Position numbers and translations under genes: made by a program. DNA of 64,000 bases from Hyperoplus lanceolatus (Eukaryota; Chordata; Actinopteri; Uranoscopiformes; Ammodytidae), in assembly GCA_026929865.2 (NCBI GenBank), contig CM049403.1, positions 372,001 to 436,000 on the forward strand, given 5' to 3'. The notes below the pieces were generated by a model. It was not told where the DNA came from, did no database searches, and saw nothing but the letters and a program-made list of their open reading frames with translations. Positions 23,258 to 32,605 of this stretch are shown here, in pieces; the first letter of the stretch is position 1, and every line of letters begins with the position of its first letter.

Positions 23258-23870
23258 GTTGAAAAACCGGCTGATATTAATCAAAACATATTTGACAAAT
23301 TAACACATTTTCAAAGTTTGAAATCTGGCACTTTACTCTCAGTGACTTATTTTGTTTCCCGGTTAGAAAAATTGTAAAGGGAGATCTGAAAACTACCTAG
23401 CCCCCATAGGCCCCCATAGGGTTCTTTATCAATACTTTTGCTTTCTCTCGCAATATGTTTTGCGTTCGATGGAACTTAAAACATATTGCGAGGGAATGCA
23501 AAACATGTTGTGAGGGAATGCAAAAGTATTGTGAGGGCGCGCAATCTATTGCAAGGGAACACAATAAAAAAAAACATGACCGTAGAGGGCCTCCGTAGAA
23601 AACAGGTGTCCATATGTTGAGGAAAACATTTTGAAAGGGTGAATATTTATTTTGAAAACCAGTTTTCAGCACTGACTTTTTGGAGATTTGAACACACAAG
23701 CTTGCTGTTCATGTGATTATTGGCACTGAACCAACACAGATTCATTTTGAAACTCTGAGAAAAAAACACATCAGAAAAATCCTCTGAAAAAGACTATTTA
23801 AACTAAAAATCTGTTCTTTCGAACAATGCTCACAACTTTTCATATAGCTCAGTCTTTAATACAAGGGATG
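23258..23870. other. Intron sequence with a GCGAGGG-motif repeat
   Basis: At 23440-23575 the words ATTGCGAGGGAATGCAAAA, TTGTGAGGGAATGCAAAA and TTGCAAGGGAACACAA recur, an interspersed repeat I cannot classify. No gene seen. Confidence 0.4.
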
Positions 23871-23911
23871 TAACGATGCATCGGGAGGCAAACATTTTTG
23901 CGTGAAGATTA

Positions 23912-24852
23912 ACTGTATTGGTCAGAATATAGGATGGATTTTTCAGCGCAAATAGTTCGTAAAAAGTTGTGCCGTCCTATATTCGGGGTCTAGAATTCAA
24001 CGTCCAAAAATGGACTGCCTGTTACCAGAGGGGTCATTCAGCTTAAGGGCCTGTTTTCAAGTTTATTTTCTGTATTTTTCGGGTGGAACACTGGCTGTGC
24101 TCTTGGAAGCGGCCGGGGCATGCGTGTGTGCAAGGGGAGAGAGAACGCTGTGTGTGTGGAGAGAAAAAAGAGGGACAGGAAATCGCCAAAGCCAATTCAA
24201 AGCCTCGACCCATTATGTTGTGAGTCAATGTGTCAGAGGCATGAATCGGCAGAGCGATCGAATTTTACTGTGCCTTTTTTGCTGCGGCAGTTGTGCTGAG
24301 AGATTGCCAACTGCACTGTCCCTTTACTCACCACCACTACCGCAGTAATGTTCAGACTTCATCATTTGCATCAGAGCCCTAATGATTATGAAGAATGAGA
24401 GGCTTTATTTTAACGCTGTCCATGCAGTTTTGGTGATTGTAACTTTGTCGGTTGTAGACTGAAACTAACGGCTTTCATTTCAGCACTAGGTTATGTGATT
24501 AACTGTGAGCATTAAATAAATGCTGTGTCTCAAATGCCGAGGACAGCAGCGAGGATGCCCGCTATGCCACGACCGAACCAGAGCATAGGAGAGATGACAG
24601 CGAGAGCGATCACAGCGGTGCAGAGGAATGTGGGTGTGATGAATATAGTCTGTGGTGAACACATCAGAGTTTGGCCTATTTGCACAAGCCTACTGTTTAT
24701 TTGTAATGAAGAAAAGTGTTTTATTAAATGCGTTTTTATTTTCGTATACTATTTTAATAAATAAAATAGTTTTCATAAAAACAAGATCTGGTCTTCAAAT
24801 CTTTTTCCAAACGGATATAATCAGGGTTGTCTTATATTCGGAGCAATACGGT
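23912..24852. mobile_element. TIR element with ACYGTATTG ends
   Basis: The left end ACTGTATTGGTCAGAATATA and right end TATATTCGGAGCAATACGGT (24833-24852) are inverse with a few mismatches. The element sits inside what looks like an older hAT end (AAGGGATGTAACGATGCATC just before it, ATCGATGAGATGCGGAATGA just after). Open frames inside carry no known motif. Confidence 0.65.
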
Positions 24853-25982
24853 ACATCGATGAGATGCGGAATGAATCGCGAGGTTCTTTTTCAACTGCAG
24901 AGGGTGTAATCTAATTGGTTTGTTCGATGTCCTGTCACCTATGCACTTACTGTTCTACAGAGGGGAGCAGAGGATATCAAATTACAGAGGGGGAGGTGCG
25001 CTGACTTACGGCACGTGGTCAAGGCAATATTTGTAGCTTTAGCTTCAAGAGTCGGCAGGTAACATGCGGTAACAAGTGGGATTTCTGAACTACAGCTTTA
25101 TTGTAACAACTAACCACAAAACGCCAGGTCTTCACAGCATGTGAATCCACTAGATATAGATGTGGGAACATAGATAATGGACCTGCACCAACTCATTAAG
25201 CAAAAAGTAGTGGCAGCATGTAGCCTAGGCTAGCAGCAGGAACAGGTTCTTCTTCTCAAAACACAACTGACAGAAAAGTGGGTGCCTCCCAGTGGTTCTA
25301 CATTTAACAGACTGGCTGTAACATGTTTAAATAGCATGTGTTTTGGGCTTTGGTGTGAAGGAGACATCTGCAGTCCTAAATTAAATAGTTATTTAAGTTA
25401 GGGCTGGGCGAAATGTCGAATACACACAATGTATCACAAGATGTTCTCCATGGATGTTTAAAATTACCCTATCGCGACCATAGAATTGTCACGGGTAACC
25501 ACTAACCACTAAGTAGAGCTAAACACTGAGCCATGTGAAAAATAAATCTGCGTCAACACTGCCAATAATCACATGACGTGTGTGTGTTGCAGATGTGTCT
25601 TCAAATCTCCCCAAAGCTGAAAACTCAGTTCTGAAATAAATACATTATAAAATAATACAAAAGAGAAACTCTGTTTTTGAAAAAAATATGTTGGTGAAAA
25701 ACGTCTAACTTTGAAAATGTGTTGAAACATTTTGAGAAGGAGAATAAAATTCAAAATTATTTTTGAAGATATTTGAAGAAAAATGTCATGCAATAAACTC
25801 TTTTTTCGTTGGTGCAAAACCTATTTTACAAGATGTCAAGTATTCAAACAGTTTCAAGTTTTCAGATTTGAATTACAGCATGATTCTGATCCCATAACCA
25901 TTACTTTACACATACATGAATTATGCTTTGAAATGTTAGTGAGCATTACGATTCTAAGGGCCCTTTACTGTCCACATCTCAC
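24853..25982. other. Intron sequence with a hAT-like end near 25400
   Basis: GGGCTGGGCGAAATGTCGAA at about 25401 resembles a hAT terminus; no partner end is seen. The remainder up to the exon is AT-rich and without recognised features. Confidence 0.35.
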
Positions 25983-26063
25983 CTGAAAAGCCAGCTCCAT
26001 TAACACAATCCCACCCGGCAGCGCCCTCTGAAGGTGATATGCCGTAGTGCCAGAAGCTGTATA
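25983..26063 (-). CDS. szt2: SZT2-like exon ([14 protein letters not shown])
   Basis: An 81-bp, 27-codon minus-strand exon, phase 0 at both ends. The acceptor CATATTTTTTACTTTGCAG has a strong pyrimidine tract. The donor is TTTTCAG/GTGAGA. It encodes [12 protein letters not shown] then [15 protein letters not shown] and joins in frame to GCYFCVKQY of the exon at 19152-19226. That join matches my recollection of SZT2 and is the main reason for the gene call. A long TG microsatellite lies about 60 bases upstream of the acceptor on the minus strand. Confidence 0.72.
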
Positions 26064-26120
26064 CTGCAAAGTAAAAAATATGCCCAGGTTGATATATATA
26101 CATATATATATATACAGTAT

Positions 26121-26122
<2 letters not shown>

Positions 26123-26177
<55 letters not shown>
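26123..26177. repeat. CA/TG microsatellite
   Basis: About 27 uninterrupted CA units (TG on the minus strand), preceded on the left by a TA-rich run (26092-26116). It lies between the exon at 25983-26063 and the left end of a Tc1 element. Confidence 0.97.
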
Positions 26178-26181
<4 letters not shown>

Positions 26182-26235
26182 ATACACTCACAGGCCACTT
26201 TATTAGGTACAGCGGTTTATTTTCTTGATAACACA

Positions 26236-27977
26236 TACAGTATCTCACAAAAGTGAGTACACCCCTCACATTTCTTCAAATATTTCATTATATCTTTTCA
26301 TGGGACAACACTGACAAAATGACACTTTGATACAATATAAAGTAGTCAGTGTACAGCTTATATAACAGTGTGCATTTACTGTTCCCTCAAAATTACTCGA
26401 CACACAGCCATGAATGTCTAAACTGCTGGCAACAAAAGTGAGTACACCCCTGAGTGAAAATGTCCAAATTGGACCCAAAGTGTCAATGTTTTGTGTGGCC
26501 ACCATTATTTTACAGCACTGCCTTAACCCTCTTGGGCATGGAGTTCACCATAGCCTCACAGGTTGCCACTGGAATTCCACTCATTCATGACGACATCACG
26601 ATCCAAGGCGGTTCGATCCCCGCTCTGCCACCTGTGTCATGGTTGTTGTGTCCTTGGGCAAGACACTTCACCCACCTTGCCTGGTGTGAATGTGTATGCT
26701 GCATGTTTGAGGTGGTGGTCGGAGGGGCTGTAGGCGCTGAATGGCAGCCACGCTTCCGTCAGTCTGCCCCAGGGCAGCTGTGGCTACTGTCGTAGTTTAC
26801 CACCACCAGTATGACTGTGTGTGAATGAATGGAACCTGGAACCCTGTCAAGCACTTTGAGTGCCTTGAAAAGTGCTATATAAATCCAATCCATCATCATC
26901 ATTAATAGGATTTAGGTCTGGACACATGCTTGGACAGTCCATCACCTTCACCCTCAGCTTCTTTAGCAAGGCAGTGGTCATTTGGAGGTGTGTTTGGGGT
27001 TGGTATCATGTTGCAATGTTGCCCTGCAGCCCAGTTTACGAAGGGAGGGGATCATGCTCTGCTTCAGTATGGCACAGTACATGTTGACATTCAGTGAACT
27101 GTAGTTCCCCAGTGCTGACAGCACTCATGCAGCCCCAGACCATGACACTCCAACTACCATGCTTGACTTTAGGCAAGACACACTTGTCTTTGTACTCCTC
27201 GTCTGGTTTGCATCATCTGTAGAAGAGGCTTCCTTCTGGGATGACAGCCATGCAGACCAGTATGATGCGTGTGTGGCTTATGGTCTGAGCACTGACAGAA
27301 TGACCCCCCCACCCCTTCAAGCCGTGCAGCAATGCTGGCAGTATTCATAGGTCTATTTTCCAAAGCCAACCTCTGTATATGACGCTGAGCACATGCACTC
27401 AACCTTCATAAACTGGGCTGCAGGGCAGTATTGCAACATGATAACGACCCTTAACACACCTCCAAACAACCACTGCCTTGCTAAAGAAGCTAAGGGGAAA
27501 AGGTGTTGGACTGGCAAAGCAAGTCTTCAGACCTAAACCCTATAGAGCATCTTTGGGGCATCGTAAAATGGAAGGTGGAGGAACGTAAGGTCTCTAATAT
27601 CCACCAGCTCCGTGATGCTGTCATGAATGGGTGGAAGAGGATTCCAGTGGCAACCTGTGAAGCTCTGGTGAACTCCATGCCCAAGAGGGTTAAGGCAGTG
27701 CTTGAAAATAATTGTGGCCACAAAAAATATTGACACTTTGGGCCCAATTTGGACATTTTCACTTAGGGGTGTACTCACTTTTGTTGCAAGCAGTTTAGAC
27801 ATTAATGGCTGTGTGTCTAGTTATTTTGAGGGAACAATACATTTACACTGTTATATAAGCTGTACACTGACTACTTTACATCATATCAAAGTGTCATTTC
27901 TTCAGTGTTCAATGAAAACATATAATGAAATATTTGAAGAAATGTTAGGGGTGTAATCACTTTTGTGAGATACTGTA
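26236..27977. mobile_element. Tc1 family I, fold-back derivative, copy 1
   Basis: Bounded by TA on both sides, with ends ACAGTATCTCACAAAAGTGA and TTTTGTGAGATACTGT. The left arm is the transposase 3' region in reverse and the right arm (27420-27735) is the same region forward; they meet at ACTCAACCTTCATAAACTGG (about 27398-27417). A SINE replaces part of the left arm. Copies 2 and 3 (30652, 59275) share the junction. Confidence 0.85.
26601..26905 (+). mobile_element. 5'-truncated tRNA-derived SINE
   Basis: Starts at the B-box region (GCGGTTCGATCCCCGCTCT). The central part TTGTGTCCTTGGGCAAGACA is typical of a widespread fish SINE group, and the L2-like tail reads AAAAGTGCTATATAAATCCA with ATC/ATT repeats. 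The A box is missing. About 100 bp of the host Tc1 is missing at the insertion point, so insertion came with, or was followed by, a deletion. Confidence 0.75.
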
Positions 27978-28045
27978 ACTTATCAGCCAATCACATGACA
28001 GAAACTCAATGCATTTAGGCATGTAGACCTGGACAGCACAACTTA

Positions 28046-28615
28046 TTGAAGTTAAAACCGGGCATCAGAATGGGGAAGAAAGGGGGTTTAAGTGACTTTG
28101 AACATGGAAATGTTGATGATGCCATAAGGGCTGGTCTGAGTAATTCAGAAACTGCTGATCTACTGGGATTTTCACGTATAACCATCTCTAGGGCTTACAG
28201 AGAATGGCCCGTTAAAGAAAAAATATCGAGTGAGCAGCATTTGTGTGGAGGTAAAATGCCTTGTTGAAGTCAGAGGTCAGTGGAGGATGGGCATACTGGT
28301 TCGAGATGATAGAAGAGCAACAGTAACTCAAATAACCACTCGTTACAACCAGGGTATGCAGAATACCTTCTCTGAACGCAAAACACGACCAACTTTGAAG
28401 TAGATGGGCTACAGCAACAGAAGACCCCACCGGGTGTCACTCCTGTCAGCTAAAAACAGGAAAATTAGGCTACAATTCTTACAGGATCACCAATATTTGA
28501 CAATAGAAGATTGAAAAATCATGCCTGGTCTGATGAGTCTTGATATCAGTTGCGACATTCAGATGGCAGGTTCAGAATTTGGCGTAAACAACATGAAAGT
28601 ATGGATCCATCCTGC
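28046..28615 (+). pseudogene. Tc1-II transposase, N-terminal half
   Basis: Starts around MGKKGGLSDFEHGNVDD with the paired helix-turn-helix region (SNSETADLLGFSRITISRAY). A stop follows after GGKMPC at 28267. The conserved words continue in other frames (ITTRYNQGMQN, YSNRRPHRVSLLSAKNRK) up to a SDES-like first catalytic site near 28525-28545. The second Asp and the Glu are absent because the sequence turns back into the inverted 5' arm at about 28620. Not functional. Confidence 0.8.
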
Positions 28616-29357
28616 CGTGTACCATCAACCATGCCATGTTCAAAGTCACCTAAACCCCCTTTCTTCCCCATTCTGATGCTTGGTTTGACTTCAGTACATT
28701 GTCCTGACCATGTCTAAACGTAAAAATGCATTAAATTGCTGCCATGTGACTGGCTAATTAGCTTTTTATTTTTATAAGCCATTGAACAGGTGTACCTAAT
28801 AAAGTGGCCGGTGTATATACACTGTGTGCACAATTATTAGGCAAGTTGTATTTTTGAGGATTAATTTTATTATTGAACAACTGCAGTGCTCTCTGTCAAT
28901 CCAAAATGTTAATGAACCTAAACCTGAATGTTTACGAAAGTAAAAATTAGGTTTTGTCTTTCTTACGAGAATATATATATGTTTTGCTATTATTAGGCAA
29001 CTATTAGTATGCAGAATTATTATGCCACTAAATAAAAAAACTAAAATTTTCCCATCTCACTTTTTTATTTTCATCTGTTAAAGTGAGAATAATAAAACAA
29101 CTAAAAATTTACAAATAAACATTTCTGACATGTCAAAAAAAAAGTGACCAATATAGCCACCCTTCTTTTCAATAACTGTCACAAGCCTTCCATTCATGGA
29201 GTCTGTCAGTTTCTTGATCTGTTGACGATGAACTTTTTGTGCAGCAGCAACCACAGCCTCCCAGACACTGTTCCGAGAGGTGTACTGATTTCCTTCACTG
29301 TAAATATCCCGTTTAAGCAGGGCCCACAGGTTCTCATTAGGGTTTAAGTCAGGTGAA

Positions 29358-29393
29358 AAAGGTCCAACTAGCTCATGCTAGTTGGACCTTTTC
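29358..29393. repeat. Fold-back hairpin at the Tc1-IV junction
   Basis: AAAAGGTCCAACTAGC, loop TCAT, then GCTAGTTGGACCTTTT: a perfect 16-bp stem exactly where the reverse arm meets the forward arm. Confidence 0.95.
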
Positions 29394-29640
29394 GGGTTGA
29401 AGATGGCCTCAGAATCAACTCCCAAACCTACTGCCAGTTTCTAGAAGATACTTTCTTCAAGCAGTGGTACAGGAAAAAGTCTGCATCTTTCAAGAAGACC
29501 ATGATTTTTATGCAGGACAATGCTCCATCACATGCATCGGAGTACTCAATTGCATGGCTAGCCAGTAAAGGCCTTAAGGATGAAAAAATAATGACATGAC
29601 CCTCTTCCTCACCTGACTTAAACCCTATTGTTTTTTTATT
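29375..29640 (+). pseudogene. Tc1-IV transposase central fragment
   Basis: Reads VGPFRVEDGLRINSQTYCQ, then KQWYRKKSASFKKTMIFM and QDNAPSHASEYSIAWLA, which contains the second catalytic Asp. A TGA after EKIMT ends the frame, and SSPDLNPI is visible just beyond. The reverse strand of 29150-29350 encodes the C-terminal block of the same protein, so the two parts lie head to head. Confidence 0.8.
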
Positions 29641-29664
29641 TAGTTGCATAATAATTCTGCATAC

Positions 29665-30626
29665 TACCGTATTTTCCGCACTATAAGCCGCAGGTGTTAT
29701 AATGTTTAATTACCATAATGTAAGAGTTTGTGCACAGAGGGGATTGTCGGGAAAGAGATGGCTGCATGAGGAAGCTCCCATTTATTAACATTTCAACAAA
29801 CAAGTTACACATTTGCATAACGTATTCAAGTGTTACCATTTAGAGCAATAGCAGCTACTAGGGATGGGCACGAGTAGTGTTTTCGCTACTCGAGTGATCG
29901 CTTGCATTCCTCGAGGATCAATCGATTCCTCGTTAAACTTTTTTCTATTTTTAGAACGCAACGCATCTGTCTGCAGAATAACGGTTCACCGCAATAAAGC
30001 GCTCAACGCTTATTGTCAAACAGTCACAGTTGCAATATGATATTAAGGATTTTTTTCCACAAGTTTAAAACACCTTTTCCTCACTGAAAGTAATTAAATA
30101 GACGGGCCACAATTTAAACTGATCGAGTAGGTCTGCGGTGGGGAGAAAAAAAGCATGGGCTGTAGTTGTAACAAAAAAAAAATAGCCTAAGCCATCCAAC
30201 CACGTAATGCTCACTCCGTGTCCGTGAATAATTACCGCGACTAATTCCTCATTAACGGAACGTTACACCGGTCGGTTTTTGAATCTCATCCCCATATTCC
30301 ATAGTTAAGGCTTCTTAACTGTTGTTGGCTCGGAACGAATGTGCCTGAAGTAAGCCTTGCTTCTTCTTTACTTTTCTTTCCAAGCGGAAAGTCCTGGTAA
30401 TACTAACTGAGAGAAACAGGTGTCATCTCCCCTTTTTATAAACGTAACTTTAGCCGTTTTGTACACGTAGATAACATTTTAATCCACCAATCGAGTTCAT
30501 TTGAAACGAGGAGTACTCGAGTACTAACGCCCATCCCTAGTAGCTACAGAACATATAGTGTGCTGTGTAATAACAGAGTCGAAAAATGGGGAAAAAGTTG
30601 CGGCTTATAGTACGAAAATTACGGTA
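29665..30626. mobile_element. TA-flanked MITE (TACCGTA ends), copy 1, with nested hAT
   Basis: Ends TACCGTATTTTCCGCACTAT and the inverse TAGTACGAAAATTACGGTA. The empty site in the host's other terminal repeat (28980-29010, read in reverse) shows insertion at a single TA, now duplicated. A second copy with the same nested hAT is at 39322-41982. Confidence 0.85.
29859..30539. mobile_element. hAT MITE (TAGGGATGGGC ends), copy 1
   Basis: Ends TAGGGATGGGCACGAGTA and TACTAACGCCCATCCCTA. The 8-bp flanks GCAGCTAC and GTAGCTAC differ at one base. About 680 bp, with no transposase. It sits at the same place within its MITE host as the copy at 39538. Confidence 0.85.
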
Positions 30627-30651
30627 ATAGTTGCCTAATAATAGCAAAACA

Positions 30652-32293
30652 TACAGTATCTCACAAAAGTGAGTACACCCCTAACATTTCTTCAAATATT
30701 TCATTATATCTTTCCATGCGACAACACTGAATAAATGACACTTTGATACAATGTAAAGTAGTCAGTGTACAGCTTGTATAACAGTGTAAAGTTACTGTCC
30801 CCTCAAAATAACTCGACACACAGCCATTAATGTCTAAAGTGTTGGCAACAAAAGTGAGTACACCCCTAAGAAAAAATTTCCAAATTGGGCCCAAAGTGTC
30901 AATATTTTGTTTTGCCATCATTATTTTCTATCACTGCCTTAACCCTCTTGGGCATGCAGTTCACTAGAGCTTCACAGGTTGCAACTGGAACCCTCTTCTA
31001 CCCATTCATGACGACATCAAGGAGCTGGTGGATATTAGAGTCCTTGCGCTCCTCCATCTCCCGTTTGAGGATGCCCAAAAGATGCTCAATAGGGTTTAAG
31101 ACTGGAGACATGCTTGGCCAGTCCATAACCTTTACCCTCAGCTTCTTTAGCAAGCCAGTGGTCATTCGGAGGTGTGTTTGGGGTCGTTATCATGTTGCAG
31201 TACTGCAGTACGGCCCAGTTTATGAAGGGAGGGGATCATGCTCTGCTTCAGTATGTCACAGTACATGTTAGAATTCAATGAACTGTAGATCCCCAGTGCT
31301 GGCAGCACTCATGCAGCCCCAGACCATGACACTCCAACCACCATGCTTGACTCTAGGCAAGACACACTTGTCTTTGTACTCCTCACCTGGTTGCCGCTCC
31401 ACACTCTTAACACCATCTGAACCAAATAAATGTATTTTGGTCTCATCAGACCACAGGACATGGTTGCAGTAATCCATGTCCGTAGTCTGTTTGTCTTCAG
31501 CAAACTTTTTGTGGGGTTTCTTGTGCATCATCTTTAGAATAGGCTTCCTTCTGGGATGACAGCCATGCAGACCAGTATGATGCAGAGTGCGGCGTATGGT
31601 CTGAGCACTGACAGGTTGACCCCCACCCCTTCAAGCCCTTCAGCAATGCTGGCAGCACTCATACATCTATTTTCCAAAGCCAACCTCTGTGTACGACGCT
31701 GACCACGTGCACTCAACCTTCGTAAACTGGGCCGCAGGGTGGTATTGCAACATGATAACGACCCCAAACACACCTCCAAGACGACCAGTGGCTTGCTAAA
31801 AAAGCTGAGGGTAAAGGTTATGGCCTGGCAAGCATGTCTCCAGACCTAAACCCTATTGAGCATCTTTGGGGCATCCTCAAACAGAAGTTGGAGGAGCGCA
31901 AGGTCTTTAATACCCACCAGCTCTGTGATGCTGTCATAAATGGGTGGAAGAGGGTTCCAGTTGCAACCTGTGAAGCTCTAGTGAACTACATGCCCAAGAG
32001 GGTTAAGGCAGTGATAGAAAATAATGGTGGCCACACAAAATATTTACACTTTGGGCCCGATTTGTACATTTTTTCTAAGGGGTGTACTCACTTTTGTTGC
32101 CAGCAGTTTAGACATTAATGGCTGTGTGTCGAGTTATTTTGAGGGGACAGTAAATTTACACTGTTATACAAGCTGTACACTGACTACTTTACATTGTATC
32201 AAAGTGTCATTTCTTCAATGTTGTCCCATGGAAAGATATAAAGAAAAATGTGAAGAAATGTGAGGGGTGTACTCACTTTTGTGAGATACTGTA
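30652..32293. mobile_element. Tc1 family I, fold-back derivative, copy 2
   Basis: TA-bounded, with ends as copy 1. The left arm runs reverse from the transposase C-terminus back to the helix-turn-helix remnant; the junction is ACTCAACCTTCGTAAACTGG at about 31711-31730; the right arm is the forward C-terminal third (31731-32040). Fragments of the catalytic core are readable on the minus strand. Confidence 0.88.
31268..31780 (-). pseudogene. Tc1-I transposase fragment in copy 2
   Basis: Minus-strand frames read [19 protein letters not shown] and SIAEGLEGVG (N-terminal DNA-binding side), then, after a frameshift near 31535-31620, HKKPHKKFAEDKQTTDMDY, LWSDETKIHLFGSDG with the first catalytic Asp, and VKHGGWSVMVWGCMSAAS. 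A stop after LQFIEF ends the frame. Separated from its C-terminus, which survives only in the forward right arm. Confidence 0.8.
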
Positions 32294-32605
32294 TATCTAT
32301 ATTCTCGTAAGAAAGACAAAACCTCACTTTTACTTTCGTAAACATTCAGGTTTAGGTTCATTAACATTTTGGATTGACCGAGAGCACTGTAGTTCTTCAA
32401 TAATAAAATTAATCCTCAAAAATACAAACCAAATAATTGTGCACACAGTGTATATACTGTGTGCACAATAGATCAACATTTCAGCTTTCATTTCCAGGTA
32501 TTTACATCTGGATCTGATACACAACTGAGAAGATAGCATTATTTATAAAGGAACACCACATTTTTAGGTGAGCAAAAGTATCGGAACATATAGACTTAAA
32601 ATAAA

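Larger units (their letters stand above)
26184..28815 (+). mobile_element. Tc1 family II, fold-back form, host of Tc1-I copy 1
   Basis: Terminal repeats CACTCACAGGCCACTTTATT (left) and AATAAAGTGGCCGGTGTATA (right). The sense 5' part with the start of the transposase is at 28015-28615. The right arm repeats the 5' end inverted: 28621-28680 is the reverse complement of about 28055-28115. The element therefore has two 5' ends and no 3' half. Another Tc1 (26236-27977) sits in its left terminal repeat. Confidence 0.8.
28821..32452. mobile_element. Tc1 family IV, fold-back form, host of two insertions
   Basis: Ends TGTGTGCACAATTATTAGGC (left) and TAATTGTGCACACAGTGTAT-like (right). The left arm holds the transposase C-terminus in reverse (29150-29355); then comes a tight hairpin, then the central transposase forward (29375-29640). 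Its right terminal repeat is split by a TA-flanked MITE (29665-30626) and by Tc1-I copy 2 (30652-32293), resuming at 32294. The left terminal repeat gives the empty-site sequence for both insertions. Confidence 0.8.

Noticed and set aside
24010..24348. 112-codon Cys/Leu-rich frame
   Set aside because: Lies wholly inside a TIR element with no transposase similarity; composition-driven.
26034..26269. Open frames of His-Thr or Cys-Val repeats on both strands
   Set aside because: They are translations of the CA/TG microsatellite; no gene context.
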